Of a stretch of 64,000 nt of DNA, positions 44,237-53,260 are shown one piece after another. The notes under the pieces are model-generated. The model did no database searches and was not told where the DNA came from. It saw only the letters and a program-made list of their open reading frames with translations. How positions within the stretch are numbered: position 1 is the stretch's first letter; every line of letters begins with the position of its first letter. The stretch spans positions 1,054,001 through 1,118,000 of the forward strand of contig CP126120.1 in the NCBI GenBank assembly GCA_030123585.1. Direction: 5' to 3'. Made by a program: the position numbers and the translations under genes. This stretch comes from Rhodanobacteraceae bacterium. GTDB lineage: Bacteria > Pseudomonadota > Gammaproteobacteria > Xanthomonadales > Rhodanobacteraceae.

Positions 44237-45625
44237 ATGAACACGATCGCCATGACCGCCACCGGACACGCGCGCCGCCACGCCGCGTTCGTCGCCACCC
44301 TCGCCGCCCTGGCCGGGCTGATGTTCGGCCTCGACGTGGGGGTGATCTCGGGCGCGCAACAATTCATCCAGAAGGAATTCGCCGTCAGCGACGCGGTGCT
44401 GGAACGCATCGTCAGCAGCATGATGGTGGGCGCCGCGGTCGGCGCGGCCCTGGCCGCATGGCTGTCGGTGCACTTCGGGCGCAAACGCTCGCTGGTGTTC
44501 AGCGGCAGCCTGTTCGTGATCGGCTCGCTGATCTGCGCCGCCGCGTGGTCGCCCGGCGCGCTGATCGGCGCGCGCTTCGTGCTGGGCCTCGCGATCGGCA
44601 TCGCCGCGTTCACCGCGCCGCTGTACCTCGCCGAGATCGCACCGCCCGACCGCCGCGGCGCGATGATTTCCACGTATCAGTTGATGATCACCATCGGCAT
44701 CTTCGTGGCCTTCCTGTCCGACACCGGCTTCAGCTACATCGAAGGCTGGCGCTGGATGCTCGGGATCATCGCGCTGCCCGGCGCGCTGTTCCTGATCGGG
44801 GTGATGGGGCTGCCGGAAAGCCCGCGCTGGCTGGTGCTGAAGCAACGCCACGAAGACGCCGACGCGGTACTGCAGAAGCTGCGCGGCGATCCCGACGCGG
44901 TGCGCAGCGAAGTCGCCGAGATCAGGGAGCAACTGCGCACGCCGCAGCAAGGCTGGCACCTGTTCCTGCAGAACCGCAATTTCCGCCGGTCGGTGGCGCT
45001 CGGCGTCGCGCTGCAGGTGGTGCAGCAACTGACCGGCATCAACGTGGTGATGTACTACGCGCCGCGCATCTTCGCGGACATGGGTTACGCCACCAGCGCG
45101 CAGATGTGGTTCACCGCGATCGTCGGCCTGACCAACGTGCTGGCCACCTTCATCGCGATCGGATTCGTGGACCGGATCGGACGCAAGCCGATCCTGTACG
45201 CGGGCTTCGTGGTGATGGCGATCGGGCTGGGCGTGGTCGGCTGGCTGATGCACATGGGCATGGCCACCCAGGGCGAGCGCCTGTTCGCGGTGACGATGCT
45301 GCTGCTGTTCGTGGTCGGCTTCGCGTTCTCGGCCGGCCCGCTGGTGTGGACGCTGTGTTCGGAGATCCAGCCGCTCAAGGGCCGCGATTTCGGGATCGGC
45401 GTGTCCACCGTCACCAACTGGGTGAGCAACGCCATCGTCGGCGCCACCTTTCTCACCCTGCTCAACAGCTTCGGGCACGCGCACACGTTCTGGCTGTATG
45501 CCGCGTTCAACGCGCTGTTCGTGCTGTTCACCTGGGCGCTGATCCCCGAGACCAAGGGCGTCACGCTGGAACAGATCGAACGCAAGCTGATGGACGGCGA
45601 ACGGCTGCGCGACATCGGCGCGTGA
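44237..45625 (+). CDS. MFS sugar porter
   Basis: A 462-aa inner-membrane H+/sugar symporter of the GalP/XylE sugar-porter family with 12 predicted helices. Typical motifs: GLDVGVISGAQ in helix 1, HFGRKRS in loop 2-3, PESPRWL in the central loop, QQLTGINVVMYY in helix 7, DRIGRKP in loop 8-9 and PETKGVTLEQIE at the C-terminus. The ATG at 44237 has GAGGGG. As the last gene after lacI and the GH37 gene it probably imports the monosaccharide (glucose) released in the periplasm. Confidence 0.93.
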   Translation: MNTIAMTATGHARRHAAFVATLAALAGLMFGLDVGVISGAQQFIQKEFAVSDAVLERIVSSMMVGAAVGAALAAWLSVHFGRKRSLVFSGSLFVIGSLICAAAWSPGALIGARFVLGLAIGIAAFTAPLYLAEIAPPDRRGAMISTYQLMITIGIFVAFLSDTGFSYIEGWRWMLGIIALPGALFLIGVMGLPESPRWLVLKQRHEDADAVLQKLRGDPDAVRSEVAEIREQLRTPQQGWHLFLQNRNFRRSVALGVALQVVQQLTGINVVMYYAPRIFADMGYATSAQMWFTAIVGLTNVLATFIAIGFVDRIGRKPILYAGFVVMAIGLGVVGWLMHMGMATQGERLFAVTMLLLFVVGFAFSAGPLVWTLCSEIQPLKGRDFGIGVSTVTNWVSNAIVGATFLTLLNSFGHAHTFWLYAAFNALFVLFTWALIPETKGVTLEQIERKLMDGERLRDIGA

Positions 45626-45636
45626 GACGCGGCGCG

Positions 45637-45661
45637 GATGGCTTGCCGGAGGCAAGCCATC
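45637..45661. terminator. Bidirectional hairpin between convergent genes
   Basis: GATGGCTTGCC (45637-45647), GGA, GGCAAGCCATC (45651-45661): a perfect 11-bp stem with a 3-nt loop, 11 nt after the MFS stop and 40 nt before the Cupin_8 stop. No T-run follows on either strand, but the location between convergent genes fits termination. Confidence 0.55.
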
Positions 45662-45701
45662 GCCCGACAAGATCGTCACGGCGTAGGTTGGCGCGGTCCG
45701 C

Positions 45702-46733
45702 TCAAAGATCGCTGCGCGCGAGTCGCTGCAACTGCTCCACGGTCCCGGGCGTGAGCGGACCGAGCACGCCGCGGCGCCGTTCCGGAATGTGCGCGAACGC
45801 ATCCTGACCGCCGAACACGTAGTAATCCAGCAAGTTTCGCCACGCCGCCCGCTCGGCGGGCGGCAGCGCGCGGAACGCGAGCAGGCAGTGGAACAGCGCG
45901 GCGCGCGCGTGGCCGGAGTGGTAGCCCGGAACCGACAGCGTGCTCCACCAGTAGTTCACCAGCGCGTTGAGCTGTTCCAGCGATTCCACGTGGTGCCACC
46001 ACAGCGGCGGAATGTAGATGGCATCGCCCTCGCCGAGGTCGGCGGCTTGCGCCGCCTGCAGCGCGAGCTTGAGGCGCGGATAGCGCGGATCGTCGGGACG
46101 GTCCAGCCGGGCCATGCTGATCGCCGCGCCGGTCGGCGCGAAATCCAGCGGACCGACGTACAGATTGGGCAGTTGTTCCGGCGGAAACAGCGTGAAGCGG
46201 CGCGTGCCGCACACCACGCAAGCGATGTTCTGCTGCGAATCGAAATGGGTGGGCGTGACGGTGCGGTTGCCCATCCACAGGCGCGGCTCGATCGCGGGAT
46301 CGAGGAACGGCAGGCGATGGTCGGCGAGCAGGCCGGGCAGGCAATCGCGCAGCGGCACGCTCTGGATCGCCAGTCCCGGCGCATCCGCGCGCCGGCTGTA
46401 ACCCGCCAGCCGCTGCAGCCCCAGGGTGATCGGCACCTTGAAATGCCGGTAATTGAATTCCCCCATGTCGCTGCTGTAGCCGATGATGCCGTCGGCGTCG
46501 GGCGCGATCATCAGGGTGTTGACATCGGCGCCGTTGTCCAGTTCGGCCAGCCGTCTGGCAAAAGCGGTGTCCGATTGCAGCGCCAGTTGCACGATGGGCC
46601 AGTCGCGCACGAGACCGCGGATCACCATCGGCTTGCCGCGCGCGATGGCCGCGGCGAGATCGAACCCGCGCGGGTCGCCACGGTATTCCTCGATCGGCGC
46701 GGACTTCACGATCGCCGCGGTCGTTGCGCTCAC
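45702..46733 (-). CDS. Cupin_8/JmjC-like Fe(II) oxygenase
   Basis: A 343-aa cupin-like protein of the FIH/JmjC-type 2OG oxygenase group. The facial triad is H163-x-D165 (TPTHFDSQQN) and H247 (IPPLWWHHVE); RFTLFPPEQ and the following strands complete the fold. Relatives hydroxylate proteins or small molecules; several are encoded near TonB receptors. The GTG at 46733 overlaps the trpF stop as GTGA, which fixes the start and shows translational coupling with trpF. It is convergent with the MFS gene. Confidence 0.87.
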   Translation of the reverse strand: MSATTAAIVKSAPIEEYRGDPRGFDLAAAIARGKPMVIRGLVRDWPIVQLALQSDTAFARRLAELDNGADVNTLMIAPDADGIIGYSSDMGEFNYRHFKVPITLGLQRLAGYSRRADAPGLAIQSVPLRDCLPGLLADHRLPFLDPAIEPRLWMGNRTVTPTHFDSQQNIACVVCGTRRFTLFPPEQLPNLYVGPLDFAPTGAAISMARLDRPDDPRYPRLKLALQAAQAADLGEGDAIYIPPLWWHHVESLEQLNALVNYWWSTLSVPGYHSGHARAALFHCLLAFRALPPAERAAWRNLLDYYVFGGQDAFAHIPERRRGVLGPLTPGTVEQLQRLARSDL

Positions 46734-47368
46734 CGGCTCATCTCCGCATCCGCGGCGCCTACGGCGGCGAAGAACGCGCGCAGCTTCGCGGCATCCTTGA
46801 TGCCGGGCGAAGACTCGACGCCGCTGGCGAGATCGACCGCCCACGGCCGCACCGCGCGGATCGCGTCGGCCACATTGCCGGGATTCAACCCGCCCGCGAG
46901 AATGACGGGCCGGGCCAGGTCTTTCGGAATGCGCGACCAGTCGAAGGTCTTGCCCTGCCCGCCCTGCTGTCCCGGCGGATGGCCGTCGAGCACGAAGCCC
47001 GCGGCGTGCACATGTTCGGCCGCGATCGCGCGCACGTCGAGGTCACCTGCCATCCCGAGCGCCTTGAGATAGCGCACGCCGAACGCTGCGCAGAACGCGG
47101 CGTCTTCGAGGCCGTGGAATTGCACCAGATCGGGCCGCACGCCGTCGATGACCGCGCGCACGCGTCCGGCCGGCAGGCCGTGAGTCAACACCACCGCATC
47201 GACGAACGCCGGCAGCGTATCGCGGATCGCGCGCGCCCGTTCGATCGACACGCAGCGCGGGCTGCTGGGTGTCATCACCAGGCCGATCGCGTCCGCGCCC
47301 AGCTCGCAGGCGAGCAGCGCATCCTCGACGCGGGTGACGCCGCAGATTTTGATTCGAGTACGACCCAT
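46730..47368 (-). CDS. trpF: Phosphoribosylanthranilate isomerase
   Basis: The third step of tryptophan synthesis, isomerising N-(5-phosphoribosyl)anthranilate. It is a 212-aa TIM barrel with the catalytic Cys in IKICG (C9) near the start, LVQFHG in the middle, an Asp in VLDGHPPG and the phosphate site ILAGGLNPGNV. ATG 47368 gives the normal MGRTRIKICG start. It follows truA, as in other gammaproteobacteria, but trpB, its usual downstream neighbour in this order, is 24 kb away. Confidence 0.95.
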   Translation of the reverse strand: MGRTRIKICGVTRVEDALLACELGADAIGLVMTPSSPRCVSIERARAIRDTLPAFVDAVVLTHGLPAGRVRAVIDGVRPDLVQFHGLEDAAFCAAFGVRYLKALGMAGDLDVRAIAAEHVHAAGFVLDGHPPGQQGGQGKTFDWSRIPKDLARPVILAGGLNPGNVADAIRAVRPWAVDLASGVESSPGIKDAAKLRAFFAAVGAADAEMSR

Positions 47369-47394
47369 GAGGAGAGTTCTGGAAAGGCTTTTCC

Positions 47395-47466
47395 GCGAAG
47401 AACGCAAAGGACGCAAAACGAGCAACGTCTGATTTTGATTTCTTCGCGTTTTTCGCGTCCTTTGCG
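47395..47466. repeat. Inverted repeat in the truA-trpF gap
   Basis: CGCAAAGGACGC (47403-47414) and GCGTCCTTTGCG (47455-47466) are perfect 12-bp arms, with looser complementarity extending outward over GCGAAGAA. The loop is 40 nt and AT-rich. It fills most of the 111-bp gap upstream of trpF. The CGCAAAGGACGCAAA wording is a common dispersed sequence in proteobacteria. Confidence 0.6.
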
Positions 47467-47479
47467 GACAACTGCTCTT

Positions 47480-48247
47480 TTACAAGGTAACTTCGGGTGG
47501 GAGCGCCCATTCTGACGGATAGCGCGGCCCGAGAAAGGTCAGGCCTTGCGGCATGGCGGTGGCGCCCGCGAGATTGCGGTCGCGCGCGGCCAGCAGTTCG
47601 GCAATCCATCCGACCGGACGTTCGCCGCGCCCGACTTCCAGCAATGAACCCGCAATGTTGCGCACCATGTGGTGCAGGAACGCGTTGGCTTCGATCTCCA
47701 GGATCACTTGCGCGCCCTCGCGCCGCACGCCGATCGCGGTCACGCAACGGCGCGCGTGCGCGGCCTGGCACGATACCGCGCGGAACGAGGAGAAATCCCG
47801 TTCGCCCGCCAGCACCTGCGCCGCTGCGTGCATCGCGTCCGCATCCAGCGGCGCGCGTTCCCAGGCGACGAAACGCGCATCCAGCGCGGGACGGACCGCG
47901 CGATTGAGGATGACATAGCGATAGCGCCGCGCGCGCGCAGAGAAGCGCGCGTGGAAATCGTCCGGGACTTGGCGCGCCCACAGCACCGCGATTGCGCGCG
48001 GCAGGCGCGTGGTGGCGCCCAGCACCCAGCTGCGCGGCTCGCGTTCGGCGGCCGTGTCGAAATGCACCACCTGGCAGCGCGCGTGCACGCCGGCGTCGGT
48101 GCGCCCCGCGCAGGTCACCGCGACCGGATGATCGGCGACGAACGCCAGCGCCGCTTCGACTGCGGCCTGCACGCTGGGTCCATGCGCCAGCCGTTGCCAG
48201 CCGAGGAAATCGGTGCCGTCGTATTCGATGCCCAGCGCGACGCGCAT
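47480..48247 (-). CDS. truA: tRNA pseudouridine(38-40) synthase
   Basis: Makes pseudouridine at positions 38-40 of the anticodon stem-loop. A 255-aa protein with the catalytic Asp51 in GRTDAGVHA, the start [18 protein letters not shown], and [11 protein letters not shown] near 183, all TruA signatures. It lies 9 nt after fimV and upstream of trpF, a conserved order. Confidence 0.97.
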   Translation of the reverse strand: MRVALGIEYDGTDFLGWQRLAHGPSVQAAVEAALAFVADHPVAVTCAGRTDAGVHARCQVVHFDTAAEREPRSWVLGATTRLPRAIAVLWARQVPDDFHARFSARARRYRYVILNRAVRPALDARFVAWERAPLDADAMHAAAQVLAGERDFSSFRAVSCQAAHARRCVTAIGVRREGAQVILEIEANAFLHHMVRNIAGSLLEVGRGERPVGWIAELLAARDRNLAGATAMPQGLTFLGPRYPSEWALPPEVTL

Positions 48248-48256
48248 CGCGCGCCG

Positions 48257-50404
48257 TCAACCGCTGACGTCGGCCAGCAGCCGCTTGGCTTCGTCCTTCT
48301 GCGTCTGCGAACCCTCTTCCAGCACTTCTTCCAGCATCGCGCGCGCGCCGACCGGGTCGCCCATGTCGAGGTAGGCGCGCGCGAGGTCGAGCTTGGTGTC
48401 GACCGGATCGTCGGCGAACTCGGATTCGGGGAGAGACTCCTCCGCCGCTTCGGATGAGGCTTCCGGGCTGGCGAACGGTCCGTCCACGACATGGCTTTCG
48501 TCGTGGGCCGGTTCGGGCCCGACTTCTGCGTGCAACGCCTCGCCCGCTTCGGGTTCGCCCACGCGCGGCGGCGCGGCGACCACGCTCATCGGATAGTCGT
48601 GCGTCGCGGGCGGCACCTCGAACAGCGGAAGGTGCGGCGCCAACTCCTCGCCCATCTCCGTCACCTCGTGCCATTCGGCGCCGTGCAGGTCGTCGACGTG
48701 GGCGCGCATCGCTTTCGCAGCCGCGATGAACGCAGGCTCGTCGCCACGCGCGTGGATCAGGCGGCACAGCGCAAGGTGCGCGGCGAGGTTTCCCGGATGC
48801 GCCGCGATCTCGGCGCGCAGCGCAGCTTCTTCATCGGGCGGCTCGGGCTGCGGCGGCGTGACGTCGGCGGGATCCGGCAAGGGACCCTTCGTCGTCGGCA
48901 CCGCCGTACCGCCGCGCCGCCGGCGCAACAAGCCCAGCACGATCAACGCCAGCACGATCAGGCCGGCCATGATCCAGGTCAGGGGGCGTGCGAACCACGG
49001 CTCGCCGCCCACACGCGGTTCCGCCGCCGGCTTGTTCGCGGCGCTCTTCGCGCCGGCCTGCGCGGAAGCCGCGGGCGCGACGGCAGGTTTCGACGCGGCC
49101 GCGCCCGCCGAGGCTCCGGCGATCGGCGCCGCACCAGCGGCGCGGGATTTGCCGGACTGCACCTCCGCCAGCTTGCGCTGCAACTCGGCGACGGTCGCAT
49201 CCTTGAGGCTGAGCAGCTTGTCGGACTTGCTCGTCAGATCCTTCAGGCTGCGCACGCGCGATTCGAGATCGGCATTGGCCTGTTCGAGGCTGACCAGGGC
49301 GCTGCGATCGTTCTGGAGCTGCTGTTGCAGGCCGCTCACCGTTTCCTTGCCGGTACCGCCGGCAACCCCCGTGCGGTTGCGGGCGCCGCCGCCCGCGCCC
49401 GTCGGCGGCGTCAGGGCCAGATGATCGGATTGCGGAGCGGTGGTTTCGGGCTTGGGCGCGGCGTTGGCCGCGGCCGCCGCCGCGGTGCCCGCCAGCACCG
49501 TCGCGGATTGCGGACGCGCCGCCCGCCACGCCTCGTACTGGCGATGGACTTCGGCGTTGGCCTCGGCCACGCTGGTCCGGTCGATCTCGTCGCGGGTCGG
49601 AATGCGCAGGATCGCGCCGCTCTTGAGGTCGTTGATGTTGTCCTTGAAGAACGCGTCGGGATTGACCGTCTTCAACGCCAGCATCATCTGGTTGATGCTG
49701 GCGCGGCTTCCCTCGACTTCGCGCTGGGCGATCACGTAAAGCGTGTCGCCTTTCTCGACCTTGACCGTTCCGCCCGCTGCCCGCGCCGCCGGCTGCGGCA
49801 GCGGTTTCGGCTGCGGGGACGGCGCAGTCTTTTGTGGCGCAGAGGCGGCGGCCACGGGTTGTTCGGGCTTGGACTCGGCGACGGGTTTCGGCGCGGACGT
49901 CGACGCGGGCTGCGGGAACGCCGAGGCGGGCGGCAATTCCGCCGGCGCCTGCACACTGGCGGGCGGCGTGCTGGCAACCGGCGCGGCCTGCACTTCGGGC
50001 GCCGGCGCCGCGATCACCGGATTCAGCAGCACCACGAATTCGCGCACCTGCCTGCCCTGACGCGTGTTCACTTGCAACAGGAAATCCAGGTACGGATCGG
50101 TGATCGGCTGGGTGCTGGTGACCAGCAGCAGCTTCTGGCCGTTGTTGTCGGTGACGACGCTGAAGCGCAGCGTCTGGTCGGTTGGTGTGATCTGGAGTCC
50201 CGCGCGCGCGTAATCCGCAGCCGGCGCCAACCCGACTGTCAGTCCCTCGAGTTCGGTGAGGTTCTCCGGATGCAGGGGAATCGCGGCGACCAGCGGCTGG
50301 TTGAGCGCCGACTTGACCTGGATCTGGCCCAACTGGAGCGCCCACGCCGGCGCGGTCGACGCGACCAGCAGCGCGGCACAGAGGATGCGGAGTTTGAGCT
50401 TCAT
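48257..50404 (-). CDS. fimV: FimV/HubP-type polar landmark protein
   Basis: A 715-aa inner-membrane protein that organises type IV pili, chemoreceptors and polar functions. Signal peptide 1-22; FimV N-terminal domain (LQLGQIQVKSALNQPLVAAI) to about 120; Pro/Ala-rich linker; LysM domain at about 210-272 (VEKGDTLYVIAQREV); coiled coil at 358-418; one transmembrane helix near 475-495 (IMAGLIVLALIVLGLL) followed by RRRR; an acidic cytoplasmic region; and the C-terminal FimV motif (DTKLDLARAYLDMGD). All expected parts are present. It sits in the conserved asd-fimV-truA order. Confidence 0.94.
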   Translation of the reverse strand: MKLKLRILCAALLVASTAPAWALQLGQIQVKSALNQPLVAAIPLHPENLTELEGLTVGLAPAADYARAGLQITPTDQTLRFSVVTDNNGQKLLLVTSTQPITDPYLDFLLQVNTRQGRQVREFVVLLNPVIAAPAPEVQAAPVASTPPASVQAPAELPPASAFPQPASTSAPKPVAESKPEQPVAAASAPQKTAPSPQPKPLPQPAARAAGGTVKVEKGDTLYVIAQREVEGSRASINQMMLALKTVNPDAFFKDNINDLKSGAILRIPTRDEIDRTSVAEANAEVHRQYEAWRAARPQSATVLAGTAAAAAANAAPKPETTAPQSDHLALTPPTGAGGGARNRTGVAGGTGKETVSGLQQQLQNDRSALVSLEQANADLESRVRSLKDLTSKSDKLLSLKDATVAELQRKLAEVQSGKSRAAGAAPIAGASAGAAASKPAVAPAASAQAGAKSAANKPAAEPRVGGEPWFARPLTWIMAGLIVLALIVLGLLRRRRGGTAVPTTKGPLPDPADVTPPQPEPPDEEAALRAEIAAHPGNLAAHLALCRLIHARGDEPAFIAAAKAMRAHVDDLHGAEWHEVTEMGEELAPHLPLFEVPPATHDYPMSVVAAPPRVGEPEAGEALHAEVGPEPAHDESHVVDGPFASPEASSEAAEESLPESEFADDPVDTKLDLARAYLDMGDPVGARAMLEEVLEEGSQTQKDEAKRLLADVSG

Positions 50405-50541
50405 GCGGACGGTTCCTGCTGGCGACCGGGTGCGCGGGAATCACCTTCGTCCGGCGGTGCCCCAGCGCAGCGCAAGGGTATTGCAGAAACCCTCAATCAC
50501 CAAGCCCGTGGGGCGCGGCGGCCGCGCGGGAGGTCCATACG

Positions 50542-50874
50542 TCAATGGCTCACCGGCGCGGAGGCGGCGGCGGAGGCCGGCACCCCGGCGGCCCGCAGCT
50601 TCTGTTGCAGCGCGGCGATTTCGGCGTCGCGCTGCTGCAGTTGTTTCTGCTGCGCGGCGCTCTGCTGTTCCAGTTGCGTGACCTGCGATTGCAAGGCTTC
50701 ATGGTGCGCGCGGGCGGACGCGAGCTTCGCGTCGACGTCCTTTTGCTGCGCCTTCAGTTCCGCGGCGCTGTTCGCGTGGTGCGAAGCCGCTGGCGGCGCC
50801 GCCATGCTGGACAGCGGCGCAGCGAGCACCAGCATGCCCAAGATCGCGTTCCGCATCGGGGTGTGCAAGATCAT
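50542..50874 (-). CDS. Small secreted coiled-coil protein
   Basis: A 110-aa protein of unknown function. A signal peptide (MRNAILGMLVLAAPLSSMA) is followed by one coiled coil of about 60 residues rich in Gln, Ala and Glu (AELKAQQKDVDAKLASAR, then QSQVTQLEQQSAAQQKQLQQ) and an Ala/Pro tail. ATG 50874 has GGAGG at 7-nt spacing; ATG 50856 is an internal alternative. It lies between asd (28 nt) and fimV (137 nt). Small periplasmic coiled coils of this kind can act in envelope assembly, but no role can be assigned. Confidence 0.72.
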   Translation of the reverse strand: MILHTPMRNAILGMLVLAAPLSSMAAPPAASHHANSAAELKAQQKDVDAKLASARAHHEALQSQVTQLEQQSAAQQKQLQQRDAEIAALQQKLRAAGVPASAAASAPVSH

Positions 50875-50902
50875 GGGTTTGCCTCCGCGCGGTGGACTGT
50901 CA

Positions 50903-51931
50903 TCACAGATATTCGCGTACCAGTATCTCCGCGATCTGCACCGCATTCAATGCCGCGCCCTTGCGGATGTTGTCGGACACCACCCACAGGTCCAGCCCGT
51001 TCGGGTGCGAGATGTCCTCGCGGATGCGGCCGACGAACACCGGATCCTTGCCGGCCGCGTGTCCGACCGGGGTCGGGTAGCCGCCGGGCTTGCGCTCGTC
51101 CACCACCACCACGCCTTCGGCCTGCTCCAGCAGCGCGCGCGCGCCGGCTGCGTCGAGTTTGTCGCGAGTCTCGATGTGCACCGCCTCCGAATGGCCGTAG
51201 AACACCGGCACCCGCACGCAGGTCGGATTCACCTGGATCGCATCGTCCTCGAGGATCTTGCGGGTTTCCCACACCATCTTCATTTCTTCCTTGGTGTAGC
51301 CGTTGTCGAGAAACACGTCGATGTGTGGGATCACGTTGAAGGCGATCTGGGCGGTGAACTTCGCGGGTTCGACTTCGCGGAAGTTCAGCAGGTCGGCGGT
51401 CTGGTGGCCGAGTTCCTCCATGCCCGAGCGGCCGGCGCCGGACACCGATTGATAGGTGGCCACGTTGATGCGTTCAATGCCGGCGGCGCGATGAATCGGC
51501 GCAAGCGCAACCAGCATCTGCATGGTCGAGCAGTTGGGATTGGCGATGATGTTGCGCGTGGTGTATTCCGCGATCGCGTGTGGATTGACCTCGCTGACCA
51601 CCAGCGGCACATCGTCCACGTAACGGAACTCCGAGGTGTTGTCGATCACCACCGCACCGGCCGCCGCGGCGCGCGGCGCGTGTTCGCGGCTGACCGAGCC
51701 GCCGGCCGAGAAGAACGCGATGTCGATGCCGGCGAAGTCGTGCTTCGCAAGCTCGCGCACGGTGACTTCCCTGCCGCGGAACCTCACCGTGCTGCCCGCC
51801 GAGCGTTCGCTGGCCAGCGGCACCAGTTCGCCGACGGGAAAGTCGCGTTCCTCGAGGATCGCCAGCAGGGTTTCGCCGACCGCCCCGGTGGCGCCGACCA
51901 TTGCGACGTTGTAACGCTCTCGCTTGCTCAT
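50903..51931 (-). CDS. asd: Aspartate-semialdehyde dehydrogenase
   Basis: Reduces aspartyl phosphate to aspartate semialdehyde, the branch point for lysine/diaminopimelate, threonine and methionine. A 342-aa protein with NADP site VGATGAVGETLL (near 9-20), the catalytic Cys in NPNCSTMQ (near 133) and YQSVSGAG; the conserved His is in the later GHSEAVHIE region. ATG 51931 follows GGAG. A mosaic of TAAAG repeats fills the gap upstream towards aroC. Confidence 0.96.
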   Translation of the reverse strand: MSKRERYNVAMVGATGAVGETLLAILEERDFPVGELVPLASERSAGSTVRFRGREVTVRELAKHDFAGIDIAFFSAGGSVSREHAPRAAAAGAVVIDNTSEFRYVDDVPLVVSEVNPHAIAEYTTRNIIANPNCSTMQMLVALAPIHRAAGIERINVATYQSVSGAGRSGMEELGHQTADLLNFREVEPAKFTAQIAFNVIPHIDVFLDNGYTKEEMKMVWETRKILEDDAIQVNPTCVRVPVFYGHSEAVHIETRDKLDAAGARALLEQAEGVVVVDERKPGGYPTPVGHAAGKDPVFVGRIREDISHPNGLDLWVVSDNIRKGAALNAVQIAEILVREYL

Positions 51932-51950
51932 GAATACTCCAATGGGAGGA

Positions 51951-52126
51951 AAGTCGCTCGCTTCGCGAGCTGTAAAGAGTAAAGTCGGGCACTGCGCGCC
52001 CTGTAAAGGGTAAAGAGTCAGCGCGGGGTCCGCGGCTTTCACTCACTCTTTACAGCGCCGCCGGCGCGACTTTACAGCGAGCGCAGCGAGCGACTTTCCC
52101 ATCCAGGCAGCGCCCGACTTTACCCT
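51951..52126. repeat. TAAAG-heptad/GC-palindrome mosaic, copy 1
   Basis: The asd-aroC gap consists of short alternating modules: GTCGCTCGCTTCGCGAGC, TGTAAAGAGTAAAGTCGGGC, CTGTAAAGGGTAAAGAGT, then inverted forms CACTCTTTACAG, GCGACTTTACAGCGAGCG and GCGCCCGACTTTACCCTT. The unit GGGTAAAG at the right end also supplies the aroC stop codon (TAA, 52120-52122). Related mosaics lie at 54841-54999 and 62070-62224. Confidence 0.8.
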
Positions 52127-53250
52127 TCACCTTCTCGCGATATTGTTCCGGGGATACGAGGTGCCACTTCCCCCACATCGCCGCACTGCGCGCGGTGCCG
52201 CAAGGCCTGGTCCATCAACACCAGCGCCACCATCGCCTCGGCGATGGGCGTGGCCCGGATGCCGACGCAGGGATCGTGGCGGCCCGTGGTGCGCACTTCC
52301 ACTTCCTCGCCGTCGAGGTTCACGCTGCGTCCCGACGTCGGCAGGCTGGACGTCGGCTTCAGCGCGATCGAGGCAAGGACATCCTGGCCGCTGGAAATGC
52401 CGCCCAGAATACCGCCCGCATGGTTGGACGTAAAGCCGTCCAGACGCATTTCGTCCCGGTGCACAGTTCCTTTTTGCGCAACACTGGCGAAACCGGCGCC
52501 GATCTCCACGCCCTTGACCGCGTTGATCGACATCAGCGCCTCCGCCAGTTCGGCGTCGAGCTTGCCGTACACCGGCTCGCCCCAGCCCGGCGGCACGCCG
52601 GTCGCGACCACGTTGACGCGCGCGCCGCAGGAGTCCCCGGCCTTGCGCAGCGCATCGATGCGTCGTTCCAGCTCGGGCACCTGCGCCGCGACCGGCCAGA
52701 AGAACGGATTGGATTCGACCACGCCGAAATCGATGGCCGCGTCCGCCGGAAGCGCAGGCACGATGTCGTCCATCTGCGCCATCCAGCCGTGCAGCTCCAC
52801 GCCGTGCTTTTCCTTCAGCCACTTCTTCGCGATCACCGCCGCGGCGACCCGCATGGTGGTTTCACGCGCGGAGGCGCGTCCGCCGCCGCGCGGATCGCGG
52901 ATGCCGTACTTTTGCCAATAGGTGTAGTCGGCATGGCCGGGGCGGAAGGTTTGCGCGATCCCGGCGTAATCCTTCGAGCGTGCGTCGGTGTTGCGGATCA
53001 GCAGCGCGATCGGTGTGCCGGTAGTCCTGCCCTCGTACACGCCCGACAGGATTTCCACCTCGTCGGCCTCGTGCCGTTGCGAGGTGTAGCGCGACTTGCC
53101 GGTGGCGCGACGCGCCAGGTCGTGCACGAAATCCTCCGGCGCGATCGCGATGCCGGGCGGGCAGCCGTCGATCACGCAGCCGATCGCCGGTCCGTGCGAT
53201 TCGCCGAAGGTCGTGACCGCAAACAGTTTTCCGAAGGTGTTGGAGGACAT
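52120..53250 (-). CDS. aroC: Chorismate synthase
   Basis: The last shikimate-pathway step: EPSP to chorismate, using reduced FMN. A 376-aa protein with the three family signatures: [18 protein letters not shown] (near 16-33), [10 protein letters not shown] (near 124) and [17 protein letters not shown] (near 335). It feeds the tryptophan genes in this window. ATG 53250 begins [10 protein letters not shown] as expected. The C-terminal tail (REGEG) and stop run into a TAAAG repeat, and a GAGTCCC heptamer array lies just before the start, where no clear ribosome binding site is seen. Confidence 0.97.
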   Translation of the reverse strand: MSSNTFGKLFAVTTFGESHGPAIGCVIDGCPPGIAIAPEDFVHDLARRATGKSRYTSQRHEADEVEILSGVYEGRTTGTPIALLIRNTDARSKDYAGIAQTFRPGHADYTYWQKYGIRDPRGGGRASARETTMRVAAAVIAKKWLKEKHGVELHGWMAQMDDIVPALPADAAIDFGVVESNPFFWPVAAQVPELERRIDALRKAGDSCGARVNVVATGVPPGWGEPVYGKLDAELAEALMSINAVKGVEIGAGFASVAQKGTVHRDEMRLDGFTSNHAGGILGGISSGQDVLASIALKPTSSLPTSGRSVNLDGEEVEVRTTGRHDPCVGIRATPIAEAMVALVLMDQALRHRAQCGDVGEVAPRIPGTISREGEG

Positions 53251-53260
53251 GGCTTTGTGC

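Noticed and set aside
48491..51982. An 1163-codon open frame on the + strand
   Set aside because: Antisense to fimV, the coiled-coil gene and asd, all with clear signatures; low-complexity Arg/Gly/His translation.
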